This document shows, in pieces, positions 53,865 to 61,909 of a stretch of DNA of 64,000 bases. The position numbers were made by a program, and so were the translations under genes. The DNA comes from Clostridium aquiflavi. Its GTDB lineage: Bacteria > Bacillota > Clostridia > Clostridiales > Clostridiaceae. The DNA lies in assembly GCF_031344075.1 (NCBI RefSeq), contig NZ_JAVJAN010000005.1, positions 47,677-111,676 on the forward strand, written 5' to 3'. Under the pieces are notes generated by a model. It ran no database searches. It was not told the origin of the DNA and saw only the letters and a list, made by a program, of their open reading frames with translations. Within the stretch, counting starts at the first letter, position 1; every line of letters begins with the position of its first letter.

Positions 53865-54123
53865 TGAAAATGCATTAGTGCCTTTTGAAAAATCTTTAAA
53901 GGATATTATTTTTAAAAGACCAGATCCATTATCTAATACTAATAAAACGCATGTAACTAGAATTCTAAATGCCTATAATCAAACAACATATTTTGATAGT
54001 CATGGAGTAATTTGGATAGAGTCTACTAGACTTGCTGATATATTAAGAACTAATAAGGCTAATGCTAAATATATTATATCTAATGAAATAGAAGATAAAT
54101 CAAAGCAAAATATTGGAATATAA
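53857..54123 (+). CDS. Small partner protein overlapping the J-domain gene, unknown
   Basis: The 88-residue protein starts within the end of the J-domain gene (TATGAATAATG overlap). It is mixed, with a basic centre (DIIFKRPDPLSNTNKTHVTRI) and a strand-rich middle (TYFDSHGVIWIEST), then a C-terminal helix. No family is recognised. Tight overlap suggests a stoichiometric complex with the J-domain protein, such as a toxin-antitoxin or sensor pair; this is inference. Confidence 0.55.
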   Translation: MNNENALVPFEKSLKDIIFKRPDPLSNTNKTHVTRILNAYNQTTYFDSHGVIWIESTRLADILRTNKANAKYIISNEIEDKSKQNIGI

Positions 54124-54281
54124 GTTGGTATAATAAATATAAATTAACATTTATGTAATTAAAAGATATAGAAATAGTTTTAGACTAAAAGTTTTAATTT
54201 GCAAGGTGCAATTTACTAGATGAAAATAATATTTGGTGGGATAAGTCAGAAGAAACAATAATAAGGTTTGAATTTATTTAT

Positions 54282-54458
54282 AAATCAAGAAAAATGCTAA
54301 TAGAGCTTAATTAATTTTAAGTTCTATTAGCATTTTTAGTGCAGTTTTAAAGAGGAGATAGTTAAGGTGTTTGATTTTTCAATATTGTGACATAGCACAT
54401 TCTATGATTTTAGGTTTAATAATAACATGTTTTTGGATATAATAGAGGTAATATAATT
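54282..54458 (+). repeat. Terminator-promoter repeat module, copy B
   Basis: About 177 bp matching copy A at 51481-51656 with scattered differences, including the AATGCTAATA hairpin, AAGAGGAGATAGTTAAGGTG and the GGATATAATAGAGG promoter end. It precedes the AAA-ATPase pseudogene. Copies A and B flank a 2.8-kb block in direct orientation. Confidence 0.85.
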
Positions 54459-54497
54459 GATTATTGTAATGAATGTGTTAAAGTATGGAGGTTTGTT

Positions 54498-56245
54498 ATG
54501 AATTTAAAGCCACTACCAATAGGAGTAGATAATTTTGAAATGTTAATAACTAGGGGTTATTACTATATAGATAAAACATTATTAATAAAGGATTTATTAG
54601 ATAATAAGGCATCGGTAAATTTATTTACAAGACCAAGAAGATTCGGAAAAACTTTAAATATGAGTATGCTTCAATATTATTTTGAAAAGAGAGAAGAAAA
54701 TAATTCTTATCTTTTTGAAAATCTAAATATAATGGAGGCAGGAGAAGAGTATATTTCTCATATGGGACAGTATCCTGTAATTAATCTTTCTTTGAAATCT
54801 GCAAAGCAACCTAATTTTGAATTAGCGTATATTTCTATTGCAAGAAGAATAGCAGAAGAATATAAGAGACATGAATATATATTAAAAAGTGAAGATTTAA
54901 AAAATGAAAAAGAAAGATTTTTAAAAATATTAAAAGAGAAAGGCGATGAAGGAGATTACACTGACTCAATATTTTTTCTTAGTCAATGTTTAGAAAAGTA
55001 TCATAACAAAAAAGTAATAATCCTTATTGATGAATATGATGTACCTCTTGAAAATGCGTTTTTTGAGGGCTTTTACGATAAAATGATAGCGTTTTTAAGA
55101 TCACTTTTTGAATCAGCTTTAAAAACAAACTCTTCTTTAGAATTTTCAGTAATAACAGGTTGTTTAAGAATTAGTAGGGAAAGTATATTTACAGGACTTA
55201 ACAATTTAGAAATTATATCAATTTTAAATAAGTCATATGATGAATACTTTGGATTTACTCAAGAAGATATAAATAAAATGCTTGAAGATTATAATTTAAG
55301 CGATAAGGGAGCATTAATAAAAGAATGGTATAATGGCTATATTTTTGGTGATGCTAAAGTTTATAATCCCTGGAGCGCTGTACGATTTGTAAAAGATTTA
55401 AAAATTAACAATAATGTATTTCCATCATCTTATTGGGCAAATACAAGTTCAAACAGTATCGTTAGAAGTTTAATTGAAAGAGCTGATAGTGTAACAAAAC
55501 GTGAAATAGAGTCATTAATTGAGGGAAAAACTATAGAAAAAAAGGTTCATGAAGATATAACTTATAATGAAGTTATTTGAAAGGAAACTCCTATTTCTAA
55601 TATTATAGGAGTAAGCGATTCGCACCAAAAACAAGTTTTGGGCTCTCTGCTTATAGATAATTTGTGGAATTTTATGTTTTTTACGGGTTACTTCAAAAAA
55701 GTAAGTGAAAGAATGGATGAAGAAGATAATCACTATATAACTCTTAAAATACCTAATAAAGAAATTAAATATATCTTTAAAAATAAAATATTAAAGTGGT
55801 TTCATGATAAAGTTAAAGTAAAAGATTTATCTACAATGTATAGAGTGCTATATTTAATAAAGATGCTGAAACCTTTCAAAAAGAATTAAATGCAATGCTT
55901 AGACAAACTATAAGTTTTAATGATGCTTATGAAAATTTCTATCATGGATTTACTCTTGGCGTTTTAGCTAATATGCATGACTTTTTAGTAAAGTCTAACA
56001 GAGAAGCTGGAGATGGCAGAAGTGATATTTTTATAAAATCACTTTCAATATTTGAGCCATGCGTTATATTAGAACTTAAAGTATGTGATAAACCTAAAGA
56101 TATTTTTAAGAAATGTGATGAAGCATTAGCACAAATTGATGCAAAAAATTATGAAGAAGAACTTAAAGAAGAAGGATATGAAAACATAATTAAGTATGGT
56201 ATTTCATTTTATAGAAAAGATTGTGTGATAAAAGTTAAAGAATAG
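54498..56245 (+). pseudogene. AAA-ATPase-like/PD-(D/E)XK protein, interrupted and frameshifted
   Basis: The intact family member (AAA-ATPase_like plus C-terminal PDDEXK_9 nuclease) is about 560-580 residues. The N-terminal 360 codons are open (IGVDNFEMLI start, RPRRFGKTL P-loop near 47, IILIDEYDVPLE Walker B). A TGA at 55578 and a structured insert follow, then the same frame resumes with DNLWNFMFFTGY. A 1-nt frameshift near 55847 moves the rest to another frame, which runs through KSNREAGDGRSDIFI...CVILELKV (nuclease D and ExK) to 56245. The original gene ended there. GGAGG precedes the ATG. Confidence 0.88.
55578..55650 (+). repeat. Short structured insertion inside the AAA-ATPase gene
   Basis: Roughly 66-78 bp not expected in the protein family lies between codons for EVI and DNLWN. 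It contains a hairpin ACTCCTAT...ATAGGAGT (55587-55612), GCGATTCGC (55615-55623) and CCAAAA...TTTTGG (55625-55641). Frame is kept but TGA stops are introduced. Short TTAT repeats border it. It resembles a small palindromic mobile element. Confidence 0.55.
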
Positions 56246-56262
56246 AGTTGAGGGGCTAAGAG

Positions 56263-56721
56263 ATGCTTATTCCAAAATCAAAATTAGAAACTGTAGAATT
56301 AATGAATGAAGAACATTATTTAGGAAATCTATCTTATGATTTAGTATGTGATGAATATAGTTTTAAGAAAAATGAAGAGATTGAGGATCTTAGCTTGTAT
56401 CCTGCTGAATTTTATGGACTATTTACTAGAAAAATTAGAAAAGTTCCAAGTGAAGTAATACGAGAATTTATCGTTGATAGAATAATACCATACAATAGAA
56501 TGAATTTAGATTGCTATTTAGAGTACTATAATTTAGAATATTGGGATGAATGGGAAGTATTTTTAGCAGCAAAGGGAATGTGTTTTTTAGATATCTTTTG
56601 GATAAGAAAAGACAAAAATGAAAGTTATAAAAATCATATTAGATTTACTAACTCTGTTAGAGATGATTTACTTACAGAAGAGTACTTTATTAATAAGAAA
56701 TTTGCGAATATAAAATTTTGA
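56263..56721 (+). CDS. Hypothetical protein, 152 residues
   Basis: The ATG at 56263 follows GAGGGGC, 17 nt after the pseudogene's original end. The protein is acidic and aromatic-rich (LEYYNLEYWDEWEVF, about 86-100), without a signal or membrane segment. It appears intact and is not recognised. It may have been co-transcribed with the AAA-ATPase gene. Confidence 0.6.
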   Translation: MLIPKSKLETVELMNEEHYLGNLSYDLVCDEYSFKKNEEIEDLSLYPAEFYGLFTRKIRKVPSEVIREFIVDRIIPYNRMNLDCYLEYYNLEYWDEWEVFLAAKGMCFLDIFWIRKDKNESYKNHIRFTNSVRDDLLTEEYFINKKFANIKF

Positions 56722-56793
56722 ATTATATAAAGTTTGTTAAACATCAGTATCAAAAAGACTGATGTTTTTTACATAACTACATTTAACTAAAGG

Positions 56794-57045
56794 GGAAATA
56801 GATATAAATATAGAAAATTTTCAAGAGTACATAAATTTAAAGATGATGTTATAGAAATTTATAAGAATTTTATAATGTTATCAGCAAGTCATTCATCAAA
56901 TAGAAAAAATTATCAAGAAGTATGCAAAATAATTAAAAGATATAGAAAAATATCAGGTAAAAACTATAAAGAAGAAATAGTAGATGATTTAGTTAAAATG
57001 TATAAAAAAAGACCAGTATTTGTAGATGAGCTGATGAATTTATAA
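56794..57045 (+). pseudogene. C-terminal remnant, possibly of a SWIM zinc-finger protein
   Basis: An 83-codon frame without a start reads YKYRKFSRVHKFKDDVIEIY... and ends VKMYKKRPVFVDELMNL at TAA 57043-57045. The ending is like the C-terminus of SWIM zinc-finger proteins (basic helix, then KRP..VDEL). The N-terminal zinc-finger part is absent, so it is a decayed fragment. A tRNA-like or regulatory role was not seen. Confidence 0.45.
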
Positions 57046-57224
57046 TTGCAATTTTATCTAAAATATTAGTTTATAATATGATTGATTTATATGTTTTGTA
57101 TAATATTGTAATAAGCATATTTAATATGATAATATTTATTTAAAGTATAAAGAGGGGGAGGCAGTATAATTATATTTTACTTGGATATAATAATTTAAAA
57201 CATGAAAACAAGGAGATGTAATTT

Positions 57225-57473
57225 ATGGAAACTATAATTATGGCAGTAACTATTGATCCTAGAAGTGCTCATGCACCAGAAGTACAAACCATTTTAACTA
57301 AACATGGATGCATTATAAAAACTAGAGTTGGCCTTCATGAAGTTAGTAAAAATTCTTGTTCTGAGCAGGGATTGATAATTTTACATATTCATTCTAGCTT
57401 AGAGGAAATAAAAGTACTTGAAAATGATTTGCTTGAGATTGATGGTGTTAAAGTAAAATATATGACTTTATAA
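57225..57473 (+). CDS. ACT-like regulator of the TM1266 (iron-only hydrogenase system) family
   Basis: The 82-residue protein has the ferredoxin-like fold of TM1266-type proteins: an opening IIMAVTIDPRSAHAPEVQTILTKHG, a central RVGLHEV strand, GLIILHIHSSLEEIKVLEND and the closing IDGVKVKYMTL. They are often next to [FeFe]-hydrogenase maturation genes; none are in this window. GGAGATG precedes the ATG. A 3' duplicate of the gene lies at 59167-59283. Confidence 0.8.
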   Translation: METIIMAVTIDPRSAHAPEVQTILTKHGCIIKTRVGLHEVSKNSCSEQGLIILHIHSSLEEIKVLENDLLEIDGVKVKYMTL

Positions 57474-57585
57474 TTGAAAAAATAAAACGATTTATAAATT
57501 TGCATAGAAATTTTCTTTTAATGAATATTCATTTTTAATTTATATTCATTGATTGGAATATTGAAATAAATGATTTTTGGAAAAT

Positions 57586-57617
57586 AGCCTAAAGTATCAT
57601 TTAAGGTACTTTAGGCT
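57586..57617. terminator. Hairpin between converging genes
   Basis: GCCTAAAGTA (57587-57596) pairs with TACTTTAGGC (57607-57616). A T-run follows on the minus strand, so it mainly ends the FusB-like gene and may also serve the plus-strand regulator gene. Confidence 0.7.
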
Positions 57618-57684
57618 TAAAAGTCTAGTTTATAATTTATTTCTTTATTCTTCACTTTTACAGAATGTACGTAAGAACTAGTCA

Positions 57685-58347
57685 TCATTCTTTTATATTG
57701 TTAACAGTCTTTAAGATTTTCTCTAGTTTTTCAATAGATGTAATTCTTTCATTACACTTATCGCTATTTAAACATATATCAAATCCTATGGATTTATAAG
57801 CACCTTTACTAGCGTTATCTGTTTTACATATAGGTGAAACAAAAGCTACTTCATTTTCACGACCTATATGATTGCAAAGGGCACATATGTGAGTGTTGTT
57901 AGAAGCATAATTTTGAAGTCTACATGACATACCTATAAGTTTACCATTCATATTATAAGCTATAAATAATTTTCTAATTGATTCATCAACCCAACCTAAA
58001 TAAACACTCGTTGAATCATGCTCAGTTAAGTCTGGTACTTTTAATTTCTTTTCTTTTCTAAACAATTTACTAATTTGTGCATTTGTTATATTTGGCATTT
58101 CATATACATATTCTTTCAGCTTATTTGAATACTGTTCAATGTATAATGGATCAGTTATTTTACTGATATCAAGTAGCTTTTCTTCTTCCTCAGATAAATC
58201 TGTAAAAAGACGTAATATCTTTCCCTGTATATATGCTTTGTTTGTTTCAACGATATTAGGATCTACACAATTTCTGAAAGTATTATTTAAATCGAATAAA
58301 CATTTTTTTATATAATTATATTCATATCTTTTTATAAAGGCTTTCAT
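57685..58347 (-). CDS. FusB/FusC-family EF-G-binding protein
   Basis: The ATG at 58347 follows AGAGAGGTG. The 220-residue protein is close to FusB length (213). The N-terminal half is helical; the C-terminal half has a zinc-binding arrangement HICALCNHIGREN (Cys-x2-Cys) and FDICLNSDKC (Cys-x4-Cys), as in FusB. FusB frees EF-G from stalled ribosomes and gives fusidic acid resistance in Staphylococcus; chromosomal homologues in clostridia may only assist translation. It is preceded by a hairpin with T-run that could act as an attenuator. Confidence 0.88.
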   Translation of the reverse strand: MKAFIKRYEYNYIKKCLFDLNNTFRNCVDPNIVETNKAYIQGKILRLFTDLSEEEEKLLDISKITDPLYIEQYSNKLKEYVYEMPNITNAQISKLFRKEKKLKVPDLTEHDSTSVYLGWVDESIRKLFIAYNMNGKLIGMSCRLQNYASNNTHICALCNHIGRENEVAFVSPICKTDNASKGAYKSIGFDICLNSDKCNERITSIEKLEKILKTVNNIKE

Positions 58348-58430
58348 AAAATTTAGCACCTCTCTTCTGTTATTTTTATTATTCATTTAAGTAAATAAGG
58401 CATTACTTTAAAGTTTATTTTGGCTTAAAT

Positions 58431-58477
58431 AAAAAAGATGATTATTATTACTTTAACTGAAAGTAACAATAATCATC
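58431..58477 (-). terminator. Minus-strand terminator or attenuator upstream of the FusB-like gene
   Basis: An 18-bp nearly perfect stem (GATGATTATTATTACTTT with AAAGTAACAATAATCATC) followed, in the minus sense, by six T. It lies between the CD3324-like gene and the FusB-like gene, 80 nt before the latter's start. It could end one transcript or attenuate the other. Confidence 0.75.
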
Positions 58478-58624
58478 GAAATTTAAAATACATTACATAC
58501 TCACAATAATTTTACTTAAGAATCATATTTTAAATTAGAAATGATAACTTTCAGTGGATCGCCACAATGAAATCATAACACTATTTAAAATAGGAACTCA
58601 ATCTAATAAATGATTCTGTAATAA

Positions 58625-58903
58625 TTATGAGCAAATACGCTTTTCTTCACCTATTATTCTTCTTATACTTTTTTCAGACAGATAATATTCTTGAGTTAGT
58701 TCATTAATAGTAGTCCCATTAAGGTATTTTTTATAAATTTCATTATTTCTAAGCTTAAGACTACTCTTTATACCACTCTTTTCTCCCCAGGCTTTATGAT
58801 TTTCATTTTTTCTAGGTACATAAAGATATTTTCCGTCTACATATTCTTGTATTATTTTAACGATTTCCTCTGGTAACACATCGTGTGCTTTTGCATATTT
58901 CAT
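58625..58903 (-). CDS. CD3324-family/Mor-like helix-turn-helix protein
   Basis: The 92-residue protein starts MKYAKAHDVLPEEIVKIIQEYVDG and ends with NGTTINELTQEYYLSEKSIRRIIGEEK, an HTH of the Mor transcription activator-like type seen in CD3324-family proteins. It is probably a small DNA-binding regulator. AAGGAGTAAAG precedes the ATG. A structured leader with possible intrinsic termination lies upstream on the same strand. Confidence 0.78.
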   Translation of the reverse strand: MKYAKAHDVLPEEIVKIIQEYVDGKYLYVPRKNENHKAWGEKSGIKSSLKLRNNEIYKKYLNGTTINELTQEYYLSEKSIRRIIGEEKRICS

Positions 58904-58950
58904 TTCTTTACTCCTTAATATTTATCATAGTATTAAAGCAAAGAATACTA

Positions 58951-59032
58951 AAAAAGCTATGTGTTACAGAACCTAAGATATATGAGCATTTCAGCTAAAT
59001 TAACAGCTTAGGCTCCATACAAAGCATAGCTT
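58951..59032 (-). ncRNA. Structured leader RNA candidate upstream of CD3324-like gene
   Basis: In the minus sense AAGCTATG (59032-59025) pairs with CATAGCTT (58961-58954), followed by a T-run, and CCTAAG/CTTAGG (59012-59007 and 58977-58972) forms an inner stem. A CCTTGCAAGG palindrome lies just upstream. The layout, a nested hairpin ending in U's, 50 nt before a start codon, is that of a regulatory leader (attenuator or riboswitch). I could not match it to a known class. Confidence 0.45.
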
Positions 59033-59166
59033 ACTTTGTTGTAGTCCTTGCAAGGAGCAAGCTGATTTATAGCTGAATGTATCATAAACATTCATAAAAT
59101 ACACCTCCAATACGTTAGATTTATTATATCATAGTTAAGTAATAAAATTGAATATATCAATCATTA

Positions 59167-59283
59167 TTGTTCTGAGCAAGGATTGATAATTTTACATATT
59201 GATTCTGATTTAGATAAAATAAAAATACTTGAAAATGAGTTACTTGATATTGATGGTGTTAAAGTAAAATATATGACTTTATA
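59167..59283 (+). pseudogene. 3' duplicate of the TM1266-like regulator gene
   Basis: The last 39 codons of the gene at 57225-57473 are repeated here (CSEQGLIILHIDSDLDKIK... to KYMTL and stop), with 11 differences in 117 bp, mostly conservative at the protein level. No start or N-terminal half is present. Sequence upstream is unrelated. Confidence 0.85.
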
Positions 59284-59380
59284 ATTGTTCTCTATTTAAA
59301 TTGTACATTAAATTTAATCTAAGATAGATTGTTGAATATAAATTTTATAAGAAGGAAAAACTGAAATTGAGGTGAGAAAA

Positions 59381-59497
59381 ATGGCAAAAAATAAATTTAA
59401 TAAAAATAGGAATGATAATAAATCATCAGATAGCAATATGGAAACAGGAGAAAAACTGCATAAACCTACAAGAGGTCTTCCTAGAACGGAAAAATAA
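59381..59497 (+). CDS. Small Asn/Lys-rich protein, 38 residues
   Basis: ATG at 59381 follows GAGGTGAGAAAA. The product begins MAKNKFNKNRNDNKSSDSN and ends KPTRGLPRTEK at TAA 59495-59497. It is hydrophilic and is followed by a terminator, so it is a plausible expressed mini-gene. Its start resembles the 33-residue protein encoded at 27636-27737. Role unknown, perhaps spore-associated. Confidence 0.65.
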   Translation: MAKNKFNKNRNDNKSSDSNMETGEKLHKPTRGLPRTEK

Positions 59498-59535
59498 CAA
59501 AAGGATCAGCTCTTTTATGTAAGTTTACCCAATGC

Positions 59536-59576
59536 AAGCACTGCACTAAATTTATATTTAGTGCAGTGCTTTTTTA
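59536..59576 (+). terminator. Strong terminator
   Basis: Perfect 15-bp arms (AAGCACTGCACTAAA at 59536-59550 and complement at 59557-59571), then TTTTT. It ends the 38-residue protein transcript. Confidence 0.9.
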
Positions 59577-59944
59577 GTATCCAGTCTATAGAGTACATTC
59601 ATTAATATAAAGAAATTAAGAGTGGATATATATATATGATGAATACTTTGGATTTACTCAAAAAGATATAAATAATAATTATTATTAAAAGATAAAAATA
59701 GGGTTGTAATAAATGATTTTAAGTAATATAATAGATTTATAAAGTAAATATATACATTAAATAAATATATTTCACAATATGTAATAATATACAATATATT
59801 ATTTAATGGCTTGTAAAAACAAAAAAGAAGTAGATGAGTTATCTGAGTTTAAGAAATTTTGCTTATAGAAGCTCAAGATTGTGGTTTTACAGATTTTATG
59901 GAAGAGGATTTATGATAATGTATTGATTAAAAGGAGGGAAATAT
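59577..59944. other. Intergenic region with gene debris upstream of the acyl-CoA dehydrogenase fusion
   Basis: It contains a 42-bp copy of part of the AAA-ATPase pseudogene (59635-59676) and, near 59873-59914, a frame reading EAQDCGFTDFMEEDL* that may be the end of another lost gene. The remainder is A/T-rich and includes the promoter of the downstream operon; no clear consensus promoter was assigned. Confidence 0.45.
59635..59676 (+). pseudogene. 42-bp fragment of the AAA-ATPase-type gene
   Basis: The sequence encoding YDEYFGFTQKDIN matches 55235-55276 of the AAA-ATPase pseudogene with one mismatch in 42 bp. It is flanked by unrelated DNA. It indicates that a second copy of this gene family once lay here. 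Confidence 0.7.
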
Positions 59945-61852
59945 ATGTTTTTTAAGACTATGGTACAACATGAAAATTTGAGGACAAAAATAAGAGAGTT
60001 TGCTGAAGAAGAAGTTAAACCTATTGCATTTATGTTAGATCAGGAAAATAAATTCCCAGAAGAAGCCATTCATAAGTTAGCTGATATGGGAATGATGGGG
60101 ATACCATATTCGAAAAAGTATGGAGGAGCAGGTCTGGATGTAATCAGTTATGCAATTGCTGTTGAGGAATTATCAAGAGTGGATGGTGGTACAGGTGTAA
60201 TTCTTTCTGCTCATACATCTTTGGGTTCATATCCAATTGCTGCCTATGGGACAGAAGAACAAAAAAAGAAATATTTAGTTCCTTTAGCTAAAGGGGAAAA
60301 AATTGGTGCTTTTGGTCTCACAGAGGAAAATGCTGGTAGTGATGCTGGAGGTACAGAGACTACTGCTGTCTTAGAAGGCGATTATTATATTTTAAATGGA
60401 GAAAAGATATTCATAACTAATGCAGGTAAGGCAGATATTTATGTGGTTTTTGCAATTACTACACCTAATATAGGTATTCGCGGTATCAGTGCATTCATTG
60501 TAGAAAAGGGCTGGGAAGGATTTAGTTTTGGTAAACATTACGACAAGATGGGTATTCGCTCTTCTGCTACTGCAGAACTGATTTTCAACGATGTAAAAGT
60601 TCCTAAAGAAAATTTACTTGGTAAAGAGGGCGAAGGCTTTAAGATTGCTATGTCTACATTGGATGGTGGTCGTATCGGTATTGCAGCTCAGGCACTTGGT
60701 ATTGCACAAGGCGCTTATGAGCATGCATTGGAGTATTCAAAAGAAAGAGTACAATTTGGAAAACCTATCTGTCAGCAACAGGTTATTGCTTTTAAATTGG
60801 CGGACATGGCTACAAAGCTTAGAGCAGCCAGATTGCTTGTTTACAGTGCAGCAGAATTGAAAGGAAATCATGAGAGCTATATTATGGAAGCAGCAATGGC
60901 TAAACAATACGCTTCTGACGTTTGTCTTGAAATTGTTAATGATGCGCTTCAAATATTTGGAGGAAGTGGTTATCTTAAAGGTATGGAAGTTGAACGTGCG
61001 TACAGAGATGCTAAGATTTGTACAATATATGAAGGAACCAATGAAATTCAACGTCTTGTTATTTCTTCTCAAATAATAGGTAAAATGCCAAAGGCAGAGC
61101 GTCCAGGTAAAGTTTATCAACATGAACCCGAGACAGGTTATCGTAAAAAAATGATTTTCAAGAAAGGAACTCCAGAAGAGAGAGTTAAGGACCTTGTGGA
61201 AGCTCTTAAAGCAGAAGGTTATGATTTTACAGTTGGAATTCCTATAGATACTCCTATTAGTAAGGCTGAAAGAGTAGTCAGCGCAGGCTTAGGCATAGGG
61301 GAAAAAGAAAATATGAAACTTATAGAAGATTTATCAACACAAGTAGGTGCAGCTATAGGCTCTTCACGTCCAGTAGCTGAAACACTTAAGTATTTACCAC
61401 TAAATCGTTATGTTGGTATGTCTGGTCAAAAATTCAGGGGAAATCTTTATATTGCTTGCGGTATTTCAGGCGCAGGTCAACATTTAAAAGGCATAAAAGA
61501 TGCTACGACAATTGTTGCTATAAATATTAATCCTAATGCAAAAATTTTCAAGAATGCAGATTACGGGATTGTTGGAGATTTAAAAGAAATCTTGCCATTA
61601 CTTACTGCAGCTTTAGATAATGGAGAACCTAAAAAGGAGGCGCCTCCAATGAAAAAGATGAAGAGATCAATTCCAAAGAAGGCTGTTCCAACTTGGAAAC
61701 ATTATGTCTGCAACGGATGCGGGTACGAATATGATCCTAGCGTTGGTGATTCTGAAGGTGAAGTAGTTCCAGGAACACTTTTTGAAAATGTACCTGAAGA
61801 TTGGACTTGCCCTGCTTGTGGTGAAGAAAAAAATATGTTTATAGAAGTATAA
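59945..61852 (+). CDS. Three-domain fusion: acyl-CoA dehydrogenase, ETF-alpha-like domain, rubredoxin
   Basis: The 635-residue protein combines an acyl-CoA dehydrogenase (1-380; FGLTEENAGSDAGG, catalytic Glu363 in IYEGTNEIQR), an ETF-alpha FAD-binding domain (about 415-555; AGLGIG...GSSRPVAE, CGISGAGQHLKGI, NADYGIVGDL) and a C-terminal rubredoxin (582-635; CNGCGYEYDP...CPACGEE). Electrons from a short-chain acyl-CoA could pass through both flavins to the rubredoxin iron within one chain. The gene for a flavodiiron protein follows 57 nt later, the expected rubredoxin partner. AAAGGAGGG precedes the ATG. Confidence 0.93.
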   Translation: MFFKTMVQHENLRTKIREFAEEEVKPIAFMLDQENKFPEEAIHKLADMGMMGIPYSKKYGGAGLDVISYAIAVEELSRVDGGTGVILSAHTSLGSYPIAAYGTEEQKKKYLVPLAKGEKIGAFGLTEENAGSDAGGTETTAVLEGDYYILNGEKIFITNAGKADIYVVFAITTPNIGIRGISAFIVEKGWEGFSFGKHYDKMGIRSSATAELIFNDVKVPKENLLGKEGEGFKIAMSTLDGGRIGIAAQALGIAQGAYEHALEYSKERVQFGKPICQQQVIAFKLADMATKLRAARLLVYSAAELKGNHESYIMEAAMAKQYASDVCLEIVNDALQIFGGSGYLKGMEVERAYRDAKICTIYEGTNEIQRLVISSQIIGKMPKAERPGKVYQHEPETGYRKKMIFKKGTPEERVKDLVEALKAEGYDFTVGIPIDTPISKAERVVSAGLGIGEKENMKLIEDLSTQVGAAIGSSRPVAETLKYLPLNRYVGMSGQKFRGNLYIACGISGAGQHLKGIKDATTIVAININPNAKIFKNADYGIVGDLKEILPLLTAALDNGEPKKEAPPMKKMKRSIPKKAVPTWKHYVCNGCGYEYDPSVGDSEGEVVPGTLFENVPEDWTCPACGEEKNMFIEV

Positions 61853-61909
61853 TATACACAATTAAGTAAACAGAAAAAAATGTATTTAGTGTAAAGGAGG
61901 ATTAAATTA

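Noticed and set aside
55578..55650. Translational bypass element in the AAA-ATPase gene
   Set aside because: The insert is in frame with structured arms, but matching take-off and landing codons are not clear and a second, independent frameshift follows.
57625..57696. Minus-strand frame MMTSSYVHSVKVKNKEIN...
   Set aside because: Only 23 codons, overlaps the end of the FusB-like gene and lacks a clear ribosome binding site.
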